From: Holophagaceae bacterium | Lineage (GTDB): Bacteria; Acidobacteriota; Holophagae; Holophagales; Holophagaceae | DNA: 64,000 bases | Reading direction: 5' to 3' | NCBI GenBank assembly: GCA_025361205.1 | Contig: JANYAS010000119.1 | Location: 20,096 to 84,095 of the forward strand | Part shown: one piece after another, positions 18,000 to 26,287 of the stretch | Layout of the letters: every line of letters starts with the position of its first letter | Numbering within the stretch: position 1 is the first letter of the stretch | Translations under genes and position numbers: made by a program | Notes under the pieces: generated by a model | What the model was told of the DNA's origin: nothing | Database searches by the model: none | What the model saw: the letters and a program-made list of their open reading frames with translations, nothing else

Positions 18000-20069
18000 A
18001 TGCGTCTCACCGCCCTCGCTCTTTTGCTCGCCCTGCCCATGCTGCGTGCGGATGAGGGCATGTGGACCTTCGACAACATCCCCGTCCAGAAGATCAAGGC
18101 GAAGTACGGCGTGGAACTCGACGCGGCTTGGCTGAAGCACCTGCAATTGGCCACCGTCCGCTTCCCTGGTGGCACCGGTGCCTTCGTCAGCCGGGACGGA
18201 CTGGTGGTGACCAACCATCACGTGGGGCGGGGGGCCATCGCCCAACTGTCCAACGCCAAGGCCGACTTCGTGAAGGACGGGTTCACGGCGGCCAATAGAA
18301 CCCAGGAACTCAAGGTGCCGGGGCTCGAGCTGATGATGCTCGTGTCCATGCTGGATGTGACTGGGCAGGTGAACGCCGCCGTCACGCCGGGCATGGCGGA
18401 CAAGGATGCCCTCACGGCCCGGCGCAACGCCCTGGCCGATATTCGCAAGACCGAGGAGGCCAACACCGGCCTCACCTGTGAACCCGTCACGCTCTATCAG
18501 GGCGGGGAGTATTGGATGTACCGGTACCGGAAGTTCAGCGACATCCGGTTGGTCGCGGCGCCGGAACTGCAGGTGGCGGCCTTTGGCGGCGATCCCGACA
18601 ACTACACCTACCCCCGCCACAACCTCGATTTTGCCCTGTTCCGGGCCTATGAAAACGGCCAGCCCTACCAGCCCGTGGCCTTCCTGCCCTTCAGCGCCAA
18701 GGGTGTCTCGATGGGCGAACTGACCTTCATCTCGGGCACGCCGGGCACCACCTTCCGCCAGCAGACCCATGCCCAGATGCTTTACGCCCGGGACATCGGC
18801 CTCCCCTTCCAGCTCAAATCCTTGAAGCGCCAGAAGGCAGCCCTGCAGGCCCTTTCGGCCACCTCTGACGAGGCGCACCGCCTGGCGGCCGACGCCATCT
18901 ACGGGATCGAGAACGGGTACAAGCGGCTCAGTGGTCAGCTGCTGGGCCTGGCCAAGGCTGAGAACCTGAAAAAAGTCGAGGCGGCCGAGGCGGCCTTGAA
19001 GGCGGCCGTGGCGAAGGATGCCACCCTGCAAGGCCGCGTGGGGGCAAGCTGGGATCGCGTGGCCCAGGCCGTGGCGCGCCAGCAAGCGCTGCTGAAGGAA
19101 TCCGCCTTCGTGAGTTCGGGCCGCGTGGCGTTGCTGGGCTACGCCCTCACCCTGGTGCGCCTGGCGGAGGAAGAAGCGAAGCCCTCGGCGGCCAGGCTCA
19201 CCGAATTCAGTGAAGGCAACCTCAAGGCCACCAGGTTGCGCCTGCTGTCGCCGCGCCCCGTCCAAAAGCTGGTGGACGCCACGCTGCTCGCCGCGGGCCT
19301 GCAGGAGGCCAAGGATGAGCTGGGCTTCGACCATCCCTTCGTGAAGGCCATGCTGGACGGCCGGTCGCCGGAGCTGGTGGCCAAGACCGCAGTGGAAGGC
19401 ACCAAGCTGGACGACCCCACGGTGCGCAAGCAACTCGCCGAAGGTGGCCAGGCCGCACTGGACGCCAGTCAGGACGCCATGATCCTGCTGGTGAAGAAGC
19501 TGGATCCCCTCAATCGCAGCGTGCGTAAGCAGATGGAAGATCAAGTCACCAGCGTCTTCACCGAATACGGCGGTCGCATCGCCGAGGCCCGCTTCAAGGT
19601 CTTTGGCAAGACGGCCTACCCCGACGCCACCTTCACCCTGCGCCTGGGTTACGGACCCGTCGCCACCTACGTCAACGGCACCGGCACCAAAGCCCAGCCC
19701 TTCACCACCTTCATGGGCATGTACGACCGGCATCTGGGCTGGGGGGGCAACACCGCCGCGGCGGAGGGAGGCGCCTGGACCCTGCCCCAGCGCTAGCTCG
19801 AGCGGCAGTCGAAGCTGGACCTGACCACCCCCTTCAACTTCATCTATGCCTGCGACACAGTGGGCGGCAACAGCGGCAGCCCGGTTCTGAACGTGAAGGG
19901 CGAGTTCGTGGGCATCAATTTCGATAGCGTGTACGAGGGTCAGGGCGGCTACTACGTCTACGACCCCGACACCAAGCGCGCCGTGGCCACCGATGCCCGC
20001 GCCATCCTCGAGGCCCTGCGCAAGATCATGGATGCGGGTCATCTCGCTGATGAGCTGACCAAACACTGA
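18000..20069 (+). pseudogene. S46 family peptidase paralogue with in-frame TAG before the catalytic serine
   Basis: The frame runs from the ATG at 18000 (signal peptide MRLTALALLLALPMLRA) to a TAG at 19794-19796, then continues in the same frame to 20069. His (VVTNHHVGRG) and Asp (YPRHNLDFALF) lie before the stop; the serine motif VGGNSGSPV lies after it. Aligned with the intact neighbour, the TAG replaces a Trp codon (WTLPQR-W), which is one base change from TGG. Together the parts make a full-length 689-residue S46 protein. It is probably a recent pseudogene; readthrough or a sequencing error would also fit. At the specificity position it has Ser (NFDSV), not Gly or Arg. Confidence 0.85.
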
Positions 20070-20077
20070 CGGCTTAG

Positions 20078-20166
20078 AACCGCAGATGACGCAGATGACG
20101 CCGATGAAAAACAATCAGGCATTCCCTGTTCACTGCATCTGCGGAATCTGCGTCATTGGCGGTTAA
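20078..20166. repeat. Palindromic short-period repeat, family A copy 2
   Basis: Left arm AACCGCAGATGACGCAGATG then ACGCCGATG; right arm CTGCATCTGCGGAATCTGCG then TCATTGGCGGTT. It has the same unit and layout as copy A1, and follows the disrupted S46 gene directly. Confidence 0.85.
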
Positions 20167-20190
20167 ATCTTTCGTTTTCTTGGATGATTC

Positions 20191-20607
20191 ATGGACCTTT
20201 ACTTCTCCTGCTCGCTCACCGGCGGTCGCCAGGACCAGCCCATCTACGCTGCGCTGGTCGCGCATCTCCAGGCCCTGGGCCATCACGTGCTTACGGCCCA
20301 CCTTGCTTCCGATACGGTGCAGGCGGCCGACGGCGAGTTGTCTCCGGAGATCGTTTTCGCGCGGGATACAGCCTGGCTGCGCAGATGCGATGCCGTGATC
20401 GCGGAGGTGAGTACACCGTCTCATGGCGTGGGCTTTGAGATCGCCTATGCCTTGGAGCGGGACAAACCCTTGCTCTGCCTCGCTCGGGAGGGCGTCCGTG
20501 TCAGCAAGATGCTTACGGGCATCCGGAGTCCCCGCTTCGAAGTCCACACCTATCGCACTCAGGATGAAGCTCTCGTCCGCCTGGAGTCTTTCCTGGCGCG
20601 CTACTAG
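20191..20607 (+). CDS. Nucleoside 2-deoxyribosyltransferase / DNPH1-like hydrolase
   Basis: This 138-aa protein shows the family's order of motifs: N-terminal YFSCSLTGGRQD (phosphate/sugar contact), a middle ARDTAWLRRCDAVIAEVSTP, and GVGFEIAYALERDKP with the catalytic glutamate. The match is close to DNPH1/Rcl, which splits the N-glycosidic bond of deoxynucleoside 5'-monophosphates, rather than to the larger transferases. It acts in nucleotide salvage or clean-up in the cytoplasm. It is followed by an unrelated aldo/keto reductase after 25 bp. Confidence 0.83.
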   Translation: MDLYFSCSLTGGRQDQPIYAALVAHLQALGHHVLTAHLASDTVQAADGELSPEIVFARDTAWLRRCDAVIAEVSTPSHGVGFEIAYALERDKPLLCLAREGVRVSKMLTGIRSPRFEVHTYRTQDEALVRLESFLARY

Positions 20608-20632
20608 GCCTTGTTCACCCAAGGAGGACGCC

Positions 20633-21706
20633 ATGTCCGACCCCGGAACCACCCGTCGCGATCTGTTCAAGCTGGGGGCTGCTGCGGCCGCAGGGCTCAT
20701 CGCCACCCGGCTGGGTGCGGCGGACGTCACGGAGCCCGTGGTTCTGAAACCTTCCCCACACGCGCCGTTCAATCCCGCCACGGCTCAGGCGATGCCCACC
20801 CGGAACTTGGGCCATACGGGTCACCACGTGGGCCTCTTCAGCCTGGGTGGCCAGGCGGCCATTGAGCAGCCAAACAATGAACAGCGGGCCATCCCCATCA
20901 TCGAGCGGGCCCTAGACCTCGGTGTGAACTACCTGGATACCTCCGCCCGCTACGGCGGCGATGCCCGCTGGAGCGAGCAGTACGTCGGGAAGGTGATGAA
21001 ACGTCGCCGCAAGGAGGTTTTCCTCGCCACCAAGACTCATGACCGTACGGCGGACGGTTCCCTGCGCAACCTGGAGACCTCGCTGAAGCTGCTGCAGACC
21101 GATCACGTGGACCTCTGGCAGTTGCACGCCATGAGCACCATGGACGACGTGGAGCGAGTCTGCGCCAAGGGCGGGGCCTTGGAGGCCTTCCAGAAGGCCC
21201 GGGACCAGAAGCTGGTGCGCTTCCTGGGGCTCAGCGGGCACACCGATCCCGGCGTACTCGCCGAGGCCATCCGCCGCTTCCCTTTCGATTGCGTGCTCAT
21301 GGCCTTCAACGCCGCCGATACCTGGCACCTGCCTTTCAAGAAAACCCTGCTGCCCCTGGCGGTGGAGAAGGAGATGGGCATCATTGCCATGAAGATTCCC
21401 GCCCGGGGCCGCATCCTGCAGGGCGTCCCGCCGCCGCCCCCTGAGAAGCAGCGGGGAACGGCGAAGCATGATCGCCCCGGCACCCTCACCATGAAGGAGG
21501 CCATGCGCTACACCCTGAGCCACCCCGTGAGCACCGTCATCATCGGCGTCGATACCCTCGCCCAGCTCGAAGAGAACGCGGCCATCGCCCGTGATTTTTT
21601 GCCACTGAATATTGCTCAGCTCGAAGCGCTGGAACAGAAAGTGAAACCTGTCTACGGGCAGGCGTCCTGGTACAAGCGAGACGCCCCGGCCAATCCACCG
21701 AAATGA
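20633..21706 (+). CDS. Tat-exported aldo/keto reductase
   Basis: This 357-aa protein starts at the ATG at 20633, with AAGGAGG 5 bp upstream; the 427-aa track start is a forward extension. A twin-arginine signal is evident (TTRRDLFKLGAAAAAGLIA). The AKR barrel follows with the catalytic set: Asp in NYLDTSARYGG, Tyr four residues on, Lys in LATKTHDRT and His in DLWQLHAM. Such enzymes reduce or oxidise carbonyl groups with NADP(H). An exported AKR is a known subgroup of predicted oxidoreductases; the substrate is not known. Confidence 0.87.
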   Translation: MSDPGTTRRDLFKLGAAAAAGLIATRLGAADVTEPVVLKPSPHAPFNPATAQAMPTRNLGHTGHHVGLFSLGGQAAIEQPNNEQRAIPIIERALDLGVNYLDTSARYGGDARWSEQYVGKVMKRRRKEVFLATKTHDRTADGSLRNLETSLKLLQTDHVDLWQLHAMSTMDDVERVCAKGGALEAFQKARDQKLVRFLGLSGHTDPGVLAEAIRRFPFDCVLMAFNAADTWHLPFKKTLLPLAVEKEMGIIAMKIPARGRILQGVPPPPPEKQRGTAKHDRPGTLTMKEAMRYTLSHPVSTVIIGVDTLAQLEENAAIARDFLPLNIAQLEALEQKVKPVYGQASWYKRDAPANPPK

Positions 21707-21721
21707 AAGACACAAAAATTA

Positions 21722-21760
21722 GCCACCGATGAACACCGATAAAAGCTGATGAACACGGAT
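21722..21760. repeat. Family C repeat arm, left copy
   Basis: ACCGATGAACACCGATAAAAG followed by CTGATGAACACGG: short-period units of about 12 bp. Its inverted counterpart lies at 22217-22259 with about three mismatches in 33 bases, so the pair brackets the 66-aa gene. Confidence 0.8.
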
Positions 21761-21829
21761 CGAGATTAGAATAAGAGGGTCCTCATGCCCTTTTCTTGAA
21801 CCCTCAACCCAAACTCCAAGCTGGCATCC

Positions 21830-21846
21830 TGTGACCTCAGGTCACA
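21830..21846. promoter_or_regulatory. Perfect 17-bp palindrome before the 66-aa gene
   Basis: TGTGACCT-C-AGGTCACA, ending 40 bp before the ATG at 21887. The perfect 8-bp arms and the position, downstream of a possible TTGAAC -35-like element, are typical of an operator. The binding protein is unknown. Confidence 0.45.
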
Positions 21847-21886
21847 ACAGTTCGCCTGGTCCTTGTAAGGCTTCAAAGGAGACTCC

Positions 21887-22087
21887 ATGTCCAAGGTTGA
21901 TTGGAAGCCGATTACACCCTCAAAATGGGAAGGCTATCTGAACCATAGTTTCATTGGGTCGATTAAGAAGGTTGGCGAGTCACAGTTTGAAGCAACGAAC
22001 CTGGAGAAGGACCTTCAGCCCTTCTCAACCATTGAGTCAGCTCAGCAGTGGCTCGTTAAGCCAACTGTTTCCTCAAGCAAGTTGTGA
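21887..22087 (+). CDS. Small protein of unknown function (66 aa)
   Basis: The ORF has a good RBS (AAAGGAGA 5 bp before the ATG) and an upstream palindrome, which supports a real gene. Sequence begins MSKVDWKPITPSKWEGYLN and is not membrane-bound or secreted. It is rich in Lys, Ser and aromatic residues. Its base composition is clearly lower in GC than the neighbours, and the gene is bracketed by inverted family C repeats, so it may have been acquired. I do not recognise the family. Confidence 0.6.
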   Translation: MSKVDWKPITPSKWEGYLNHSFIGSIKKVGESQFEATNLEKDLQPFSTIESAQQWLVKPTVSSSKL

Positions 22088-22216
22088 TCAGCCAAACCGT
22101 GCCTTCAACCCGGACCCCGCCAACATTGTCTGGCTCTCTTTCGCTTGGTTTGGAATTCCCCGCTTCGCTCATCGTCTCGGCGCAGGCGGGGCCGAGTAGC
22201 TTCTTCCGTCAATCAT

Positions 22217-22259
22217 TCTCGGTGTTTATCAGCTTTTATCAGTGTTCATCGGTGTTCTG
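22217..22259. repeat. Family C repeat arm, right copy, overlapping a gene end
   Basis: GGTGTTTATCAGCTTTTATC followed by AGTGTTCATCGGTGTTC is the inverse of the arm at 21722. It supplies the last codons and the stop of the nitrilase-family gene read from the minus strand. Confidence 0.8.
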
Positions 22260-23059
22260 CTTTTGATCTCTAGCCCCGCGTAGATTTCGGGCCGTCGGTC
22301 CTTCAGCGCGGGGAACCGCTCCCGCCAGGCTCGCAGGGGCGCCAGGTCGATGTCCCCGACCACCAGTCCCTCGGTGGCATCTCCCACGGCAATGACTTCG
22401 CCGAAGGCATCGTGGATCGCAGATCTTCCGGGGTATTCGATATGAGGATCACGCCCCACTCGGTTGACGCCGCAGACGGCCATCTGATTTTCGATGGCGC
22501 GGGCGGCCAGCAGGGTGCGCCAGGCCGATATCCGCCGCCGGGGCCAGTTGGCGGGCAGGAAGACCACCTCCGCCCCCTTCGCGGCCAGGGCACGGAAGGG
22601 CTCGGGGAAGCGCAGGTCGTAGCAGATCTGCAGGCCGCAGGGGACGCCGTCGATCTCAAAAACGGGACACTCCGTGCCGCCGCTGTAATGCAGGTTCTCT
22701 TCGCCATACGAGAAAGGGTGGATTTTGCGGTAGACCGCCACCAGGGAGCCATCGGGTGCGGTGACGAAGGCCGCGTTGCGGGGGTGGGGCGTATGGGCTT
22801 CCACCACAGTCCCCACGATGAAGAGGTCGAATTCCCGCGAAAGCGCCGCCATGGCCTCGCTGGTGGGGCCGGGAATGGGTTCGGCGAAGGGCTCCGGGGC
22901 CATGGTGAAGCCCAGGGTGAAGAGTTCCGGAAACACCGCCACGCGAGCACCTGCTCGGGCCGCCTGTTCGACGAAGCCCCGGGCCCGGGTGAGGTTGGCC
23001 GCCGGGTCCTGCCAGACCGTGTCCTGCTGGATCAGAGCGACGCGAAGCAAGGTGGACAT
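22229..23059 (-). CDS. Carbon-nitrogen hydrolase (nitrilase superfamily, YafV/omega-amidase-like)
   Basis: This 276-aa cytoplasmic enzyme has the Glu-Lys-Cys catalytic set: VAVFPELFTLGF, VYRKIHPFSYGEE and LQICYDLRFPE. These closely match the omega-amidase/YafV branch, which hydrolyses omega-amides such as 2-oxoglutaramate or 2-oxosuccinamate. The final residues SRTPMNTDKS are the translation of the family C repeat, so the native C-terminus appears to have been replaced or extended by the repeat. The catalytic core is complete. Confidence 0.88.
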   Translation of the reverse strand: MSTLLRVALIQQDTVWQDPAANLTRARGFVEQAARAGARVAVFPELFTLGFTMAPEPFAEPIPGPTSEAMAALSREFDLFIVGTVVEAHTPHPRNAAFVTAPDGSLVAVYRKIHPFSYGEENLHYSGGTECPVFEIDGVPCGLQICYDLRFPEPFRALAAKGAEVVFLPANWPRRRISAWRTLLAARAIENQMAVCGVNRVGRDPHIEYPGRSAIHDAFGEVIAVGDATEGLVVGDIDLAPLRAWRERFPALKDRRPEIYAGLEIKSRTPMNTDKS

Positions 23060-23103
23060 GGGTTGATCATAGTTCCGAGGCGGGGCGGACCGGATAGGAA
23101 ATG

Positions 23104-23206
23104 GCTGGTCGCGAAGGACTCGGAAGCTGCGCGGAAGGCGCTGAAAAACCGAAGGACGGCGGTCCTTTCCTCATCTTCCATGGAATTTCGCGGCTTCCGC
23201 GACCAG
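23104..23206. repeat. Palindromic short-period repeat, family E copy 1
   Basis: GCTGGTCGCGAAGGACTCGG opens the left arm and GCGGCTTCCGCGACCAGC closes the right; TTCC units recur about every 9-12 bp. It lies between two minus-strand genes. A second copy with the same outer arms is at 43049. Confidence 0.8.
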
Positions 23207-23226
23207 CAAAACCCTGATTCTTGGGC

Positions 23227-24294
23227 TCAGCATAGGAACCGCACGGGATCCAGCGGCCCAGCTTCGCCCCGCCGGAGGAATCGCTCGGTGGCGAAGGCTC
23301 CCACCGCCAGGCCGCTGGTCATGCCGTGGCCCCCGAGGCCGGCGGACCAGAATAGGCGGGGGTTCCAGGGATCCCACCCAATCACGAAGCGGCGGTCCGT
23401 CGCGAAGGTGCGCAGGCCGGTCCAGTACCGCGTGACGGGGCGCTCCGCCAGTTGTGGGGCCAGTTCCCGGAGACTGGCGAACAGGTCCTCCAACACCGCC
23501 GGATCGTTCTCCGGCTGCCGCCCGCGCGGGGGCATGGGCACGGCGACCTCCTCGCAGGGACACATGAGCAGGCCGCCGCTTTCGGGACGGAAATAGAAGG
23601 GACGATCCACCCACCAGACCCAGGGCTCCTGCTGGGGATGCGGGGCACCACTCCACACCAGGGAGCGCCGCAGGGGCGTGAAGGCGATGTTCGAACCGGC
23701 CAGCCGGCCCAGGTCACCGGCCCAGGCGCCCGCGGCAATGGCGAGGGCCTTCACGCGCAGGGGACCGCGGTCCGTGTCCAGGTCAAAGCCGTCCTTGGTG
23801 GGCCGCAGGCTGGAGACCCCGCAGCCGAAGCGCAGCTCCGCTCCGGCGGCACGGGCGCCTTCGGCACAGGTGCGCAGCAGGCCTGCGATATCGATGACGC
23901 CGTCGCCGGGAATGGCCAGATGCTCGGCAGCCTGGAGGCCGGGCAGGGGGATGCCCTCGCCGCGATGAACCTCCACGCCATGCCGAGCAGCCTCGGCCTC
24001 GAAGGTATCCAGCGGGCCGTGTTCGACGCTCACCAGCAGTCCGCCGCTGGCCGTCAGCAGGCCGGCTTCAGCCAGCCGACGCCGGCCTTCCACGGCGAGG
24101 GCCGTGTGCGCGTCGCGGCCCGTGAGCGCCCGGGCGACCGCGGCATTGTGGCCACTGGCGTAGGTGCCGGGCTGGTCCTCGCGGTCCGGCAGGACGATGC
24201 CCTTCTGACCGGCGCGGGCGAGGTGGAAGGCGAGGCTCAGTCCGGCGATGCCGCCGCCAATGATCGCAACCTTTGCCGTCTCAACCGTGTCCAT
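23227..24294 (-). CDS. FAD-dependent oxidoreductase, DadA/glycine-oxidase-like
   Basis: This 355-aa protein has the FAD dinucleotide motif at the N-terminus (VAIIGGGIAGLSLAFHLARAG), a central VIDIAGLLRTCAEGARAAGA and the C-terminal FAD motif LFWSAGLGGHGMTSGLAVG. This is the DAO fold that oxidises amines or D-amino acids. ASGHNAAVARAL resembles the second FAD contact of this group. It is probably cytoplasmic, and the substrate cannot be assigned. It stands alone, separated from its neighbour by repeat E1. Confidence 0.85.
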   Translation of the reverse strand: MDTVETAKVAIIGGGIAGLSLAFHLARAGQKGIVLPDREDQPGTYASGHNAAVARALTGRDAHTALAVEGRRRLAEAGLLTASGGLLVSVEHGPLDTFEAEAARHGVEVHRGEGIPLPGLQAAEHLAIPGDGVIDIAGLLRTCAEGARAAGAELRFGCGVSSLRPTKDGFDLDTDRGPLRVKALAIAAGAWAGDLGRLAGSNIAFTPLRRSLVWSGAPHPQQEPWVWWVDRPFYFRPESGGLLMCPCEEVAVPMPPRGRQPENDPAVLEDLFASLRELAPQLAERPVTRYWTGLRTFATDRRFVIGWDPWNPRLFWSAGLGGHGMTSGLAVGAFATERFLRRGEAGPLDPVRFLC

Positions 24295-24430
24295 GCCTCA
24301 TCCTAGCGCCAAAGGCCGTGGTTACATGCTTTCCAAGGGCGGGAGCCTCCGCTCCCTGTGACCTCCGTCAAGGATTCCATGTTGCCACATGGGTGGCAGG
24401 CGTATGATGAATGCATCCGGAGGTTGCTCC

Positions 24431-24823
24431 GTGCGGATGATCCTGCGCGCCATTCTGTCTGTCGCACTGCTCCTGGGCAGCGGGATATCGGACTGGATGC
24501 CGGCAGCTTCGCAGACGGCCTCCCTTGACTCCTGTTGCACCGGCACCCCTACGAGCATGGGGGACAGCTGCCCCTGCCCCAAGCCGGAGAACAACCGGGC
24601 CCCACAACGTGGTGCCTGCATTGAACGGCAGGGTGTGGTCGCCCAACAGGTTGCCCGAAGAGGCGACCAGGGACAGCGGCGCACCGAACCCCGGCCCGAG
24701 CCCACCACCTGGGCAGTCGCTCAGGACGTATCCTTCCTCGAGTCCGGGGACGCGCAGCCTTCCCGGGGCCGCGATCCAGACTTGGGTAGGCATCTGGCCC
24801 GACTGAGCACGTTCCGGATCTGA
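24431..24823 (+). CDS. Small secreted cysteine-bearing protein leading the Cus operon
   Basis: This ORF of about 130 aa uses a GTG start with GGAGG 7 bp upstream. A hydrophobic signal (ILRAILSVALLLGSGIS) precedes a short cysteine cluster (SCCTGTPTSMGDSCPCP, residues ~39-55), then an Arg/Pro-rich tail that looks low-complexity. Two cysteine pairs next to a metal efflux operon suggest metal binding or sensing in the periplasm. The TolC gene starts 68 bp later. The family is not recognised, and the C-terminal half may not be conserved. Confidence 0.55.
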   Translation: MRMILRAILSVALLLGSGISDWMPAASQTASLDSCCTGTPTSMGDSCPCPKPENNRAPQRGACIERQGVVAQQVARRGDQGQRRTEPRPEPTTWAVAQDVSFLESGDAQPSRGRDPDLGRHLARLSTFRI

Positions 24824-24891
24824 TCGGGGATTGAGTGAAGCCTTGCCTGCTCATTCGAGTGGGCTACCCTCATTTCCTTTCCGGAGTCTTC

Positions 24892-26277
24892 ATGCGCACC
24901 TCGCTGCGTCTGGCCCCGGCCCTGGTGCTCGTTGCATCGGGTCTGGCCCAGGCCCCCCCTTCCGCATCCCAACCTTCCGATCCCGCGCTGGCGGCGCTGC
25001 TTAGTGAGGCCTTGGCGGTCCATCCTGATATCCAGAAGGCCGAAGCGGCTGTGAGGATAGACCAGGAGCGCATTCCCCAGGCGGGCGTGCTGCCGGATCC
25101 ATCTCTATCCCTGGGTATCCAGAACGATGGCTTCAAGCGCATTGAGGTGGGCCGCATGGAGACCAGCTTCTACAGCGTGGCCCTCACGCAGCCGCTGCCG
25201 TGGCCTGGCAAGCGGGGCCTCCGCAAGGAAGTGGCGGCCATCGCCGTCGATGTATCCCAGGCCGCCCGGAGCCGGGTTCAAATGGGCCTGGAGGCCGACG
25301 TGCGGCGAGGCTACACGGCGCTGCTGCTGATCCGCGGCCAGAAGCGCCTGTTGGGCGAGCAGTCGGTCTTCCTCGAGCAGGCGGAAAAACTGGCCCGGAC
25401 CCGCTACGAGGTGGGTCAGGGCAGCCAGGGCGATCTGCTGCGGGCCCAGCTGGAGCGCACGCGCCTGCGACAGGCGACCTGGGCCCTGGATGCTGAGGAA
25501 CGCTCCACCCTCGCGGGACTGAATCGCCTCCGCCAGCACGAGCCGGCCGACCCAATCCCCACCACCGCCGCGCTCCCGGAGCTACCCGAACCGACCCTCC
25601 TCGCGCTGAACGAAGTAGAGGCTGTCAGCCCCGAGCTGGCCGGGGCCCGCGCAGGCGTGCGTCAGACGGAAAAGCTGCTCGACCTGGCGAAGCTGGATCG
25701 GCGCCCGGACTTCGCCGTCACCGCGGGCATCATGCCCCGGGGCAGCCTCGAGCCCATGTGGCAGGTGGGCGTGAGCATCTCGCTGCCCATCTATGGCCGT
25801 CAGAAACAGCAGCGGGCCGTGGCTGAACATGAGCACCATAGGGTGGGTCAGGGGGCCGAGGTGGAGTCGGTACGCACGCTCCTCCGGCAGCGCACGGAAG
25901 AACGCAACATCCAGATTGAGACGCTGCGCCGTACCCGTGACCTCTACCGCGAAGGCCTGCTGGTGCAGAGCGAGGCCAGCTTCAAGGCCACGCTGGCCCA
26001 GTACGAGTCGGGCCGTGCACCCTTCCTGGGTGCCCTGGAAGCGCTGAACGGCTGGGTGGGTGACCAGGGAGCCTACTTGCAGATCCTGGCCCAGCTCCAG
26101 GCCCAGCACATTGCCCTGCGCGAGGCGGCCCTCGGGACCACAGCCTCCATCACCGGTGGTTCTTTGGCCTCAGCCAGCATCGCAGCAGGAGCCGCTGCCG
26201 CACCTTCCGCCTCGAAATCCTCTGCCAAGGCCCCGGGCGCGCCCCAGGACAGCGGCCCCGCCATGAACAAGATGTAG
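24892..26277 (+). CDS. cusC: TolC-family outer-membrane efflux protein (CusC-like)
   Basis: This 461-aa protein starts at the ATG at 24892 (CGGAG upstream, signal peptide RLAPALVLVASGLAQA) rather than at the earlier track start. The outer-membrane efflux repeats are visible: GVLPDPSLSLGIQND, then long helices EQAEKLARTRYEVGQGSQGD and, in the second repeat, RGSLEPMWQVGVSISLPIYG and YREGLLVQSEASFKATLAQY. It forms the outer-membrane channel for the RND pump encoded downstream. The C-terminal tail is Ala/Ser rich and ends PAMNKM. It is 10 bp from the adaptor gene. Confidence 0.9.
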   Translation: MRTSLRLAPALVLVASGLAQAPPSASQPSDPALAALLSEALAVHPDIQKAEAAVRIDQERIPQAGVLPDPSLSLGIQNDGFKRIEVGRMETSFYSVALTQPLPWPGKRGLRKEVAAIAVDVSQAARSRVQMGLEADVRRGYTALLLIRGQKRLLGEQSVFLEQAEKLARTRYEVGQGSQGDLLRAQLERTRLRQATWALDAEERSTLAGLNRLRQHEPADPIPTTAALPELPEPTLLALNEVEAVSPELAGARAGVRQTEKLLDLAKLDRRPDFAVTAGIMPRGSLEPMWQVGVSISLPIYGRQKQQRAVAEHEHHRVGQGAEVESVRTLLRQRTEERNIQIETLRRTRDLYREGLLVQSEASFKATLAQYESGRAPFLGALEALNGWVGDQGAYLQILAQLQAQHIALREAALGTTASITGGSLASASIAAGAAAAPSASKSSAKAPGAPQDSGPAMNKM

Positions 26278-26287
26278 GAGATTCCCC

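Noticed and set aside
17808-20114. 768-aa minus-strand ORF opposite the S46 genes
   Set aside because: It is rich in Gly, His, Gln and Ala and is the antisense of two well-conserved peptidase genes; high-GC shadow frame.
22088-22215. Possible integron attC site after the 66-aa gene
   Set aside because: A partly matching stem (CGGACCCCGCC / GGCGGGGCCG) is present, but the required RYYYAAC and GTTRRRY ends were not found.
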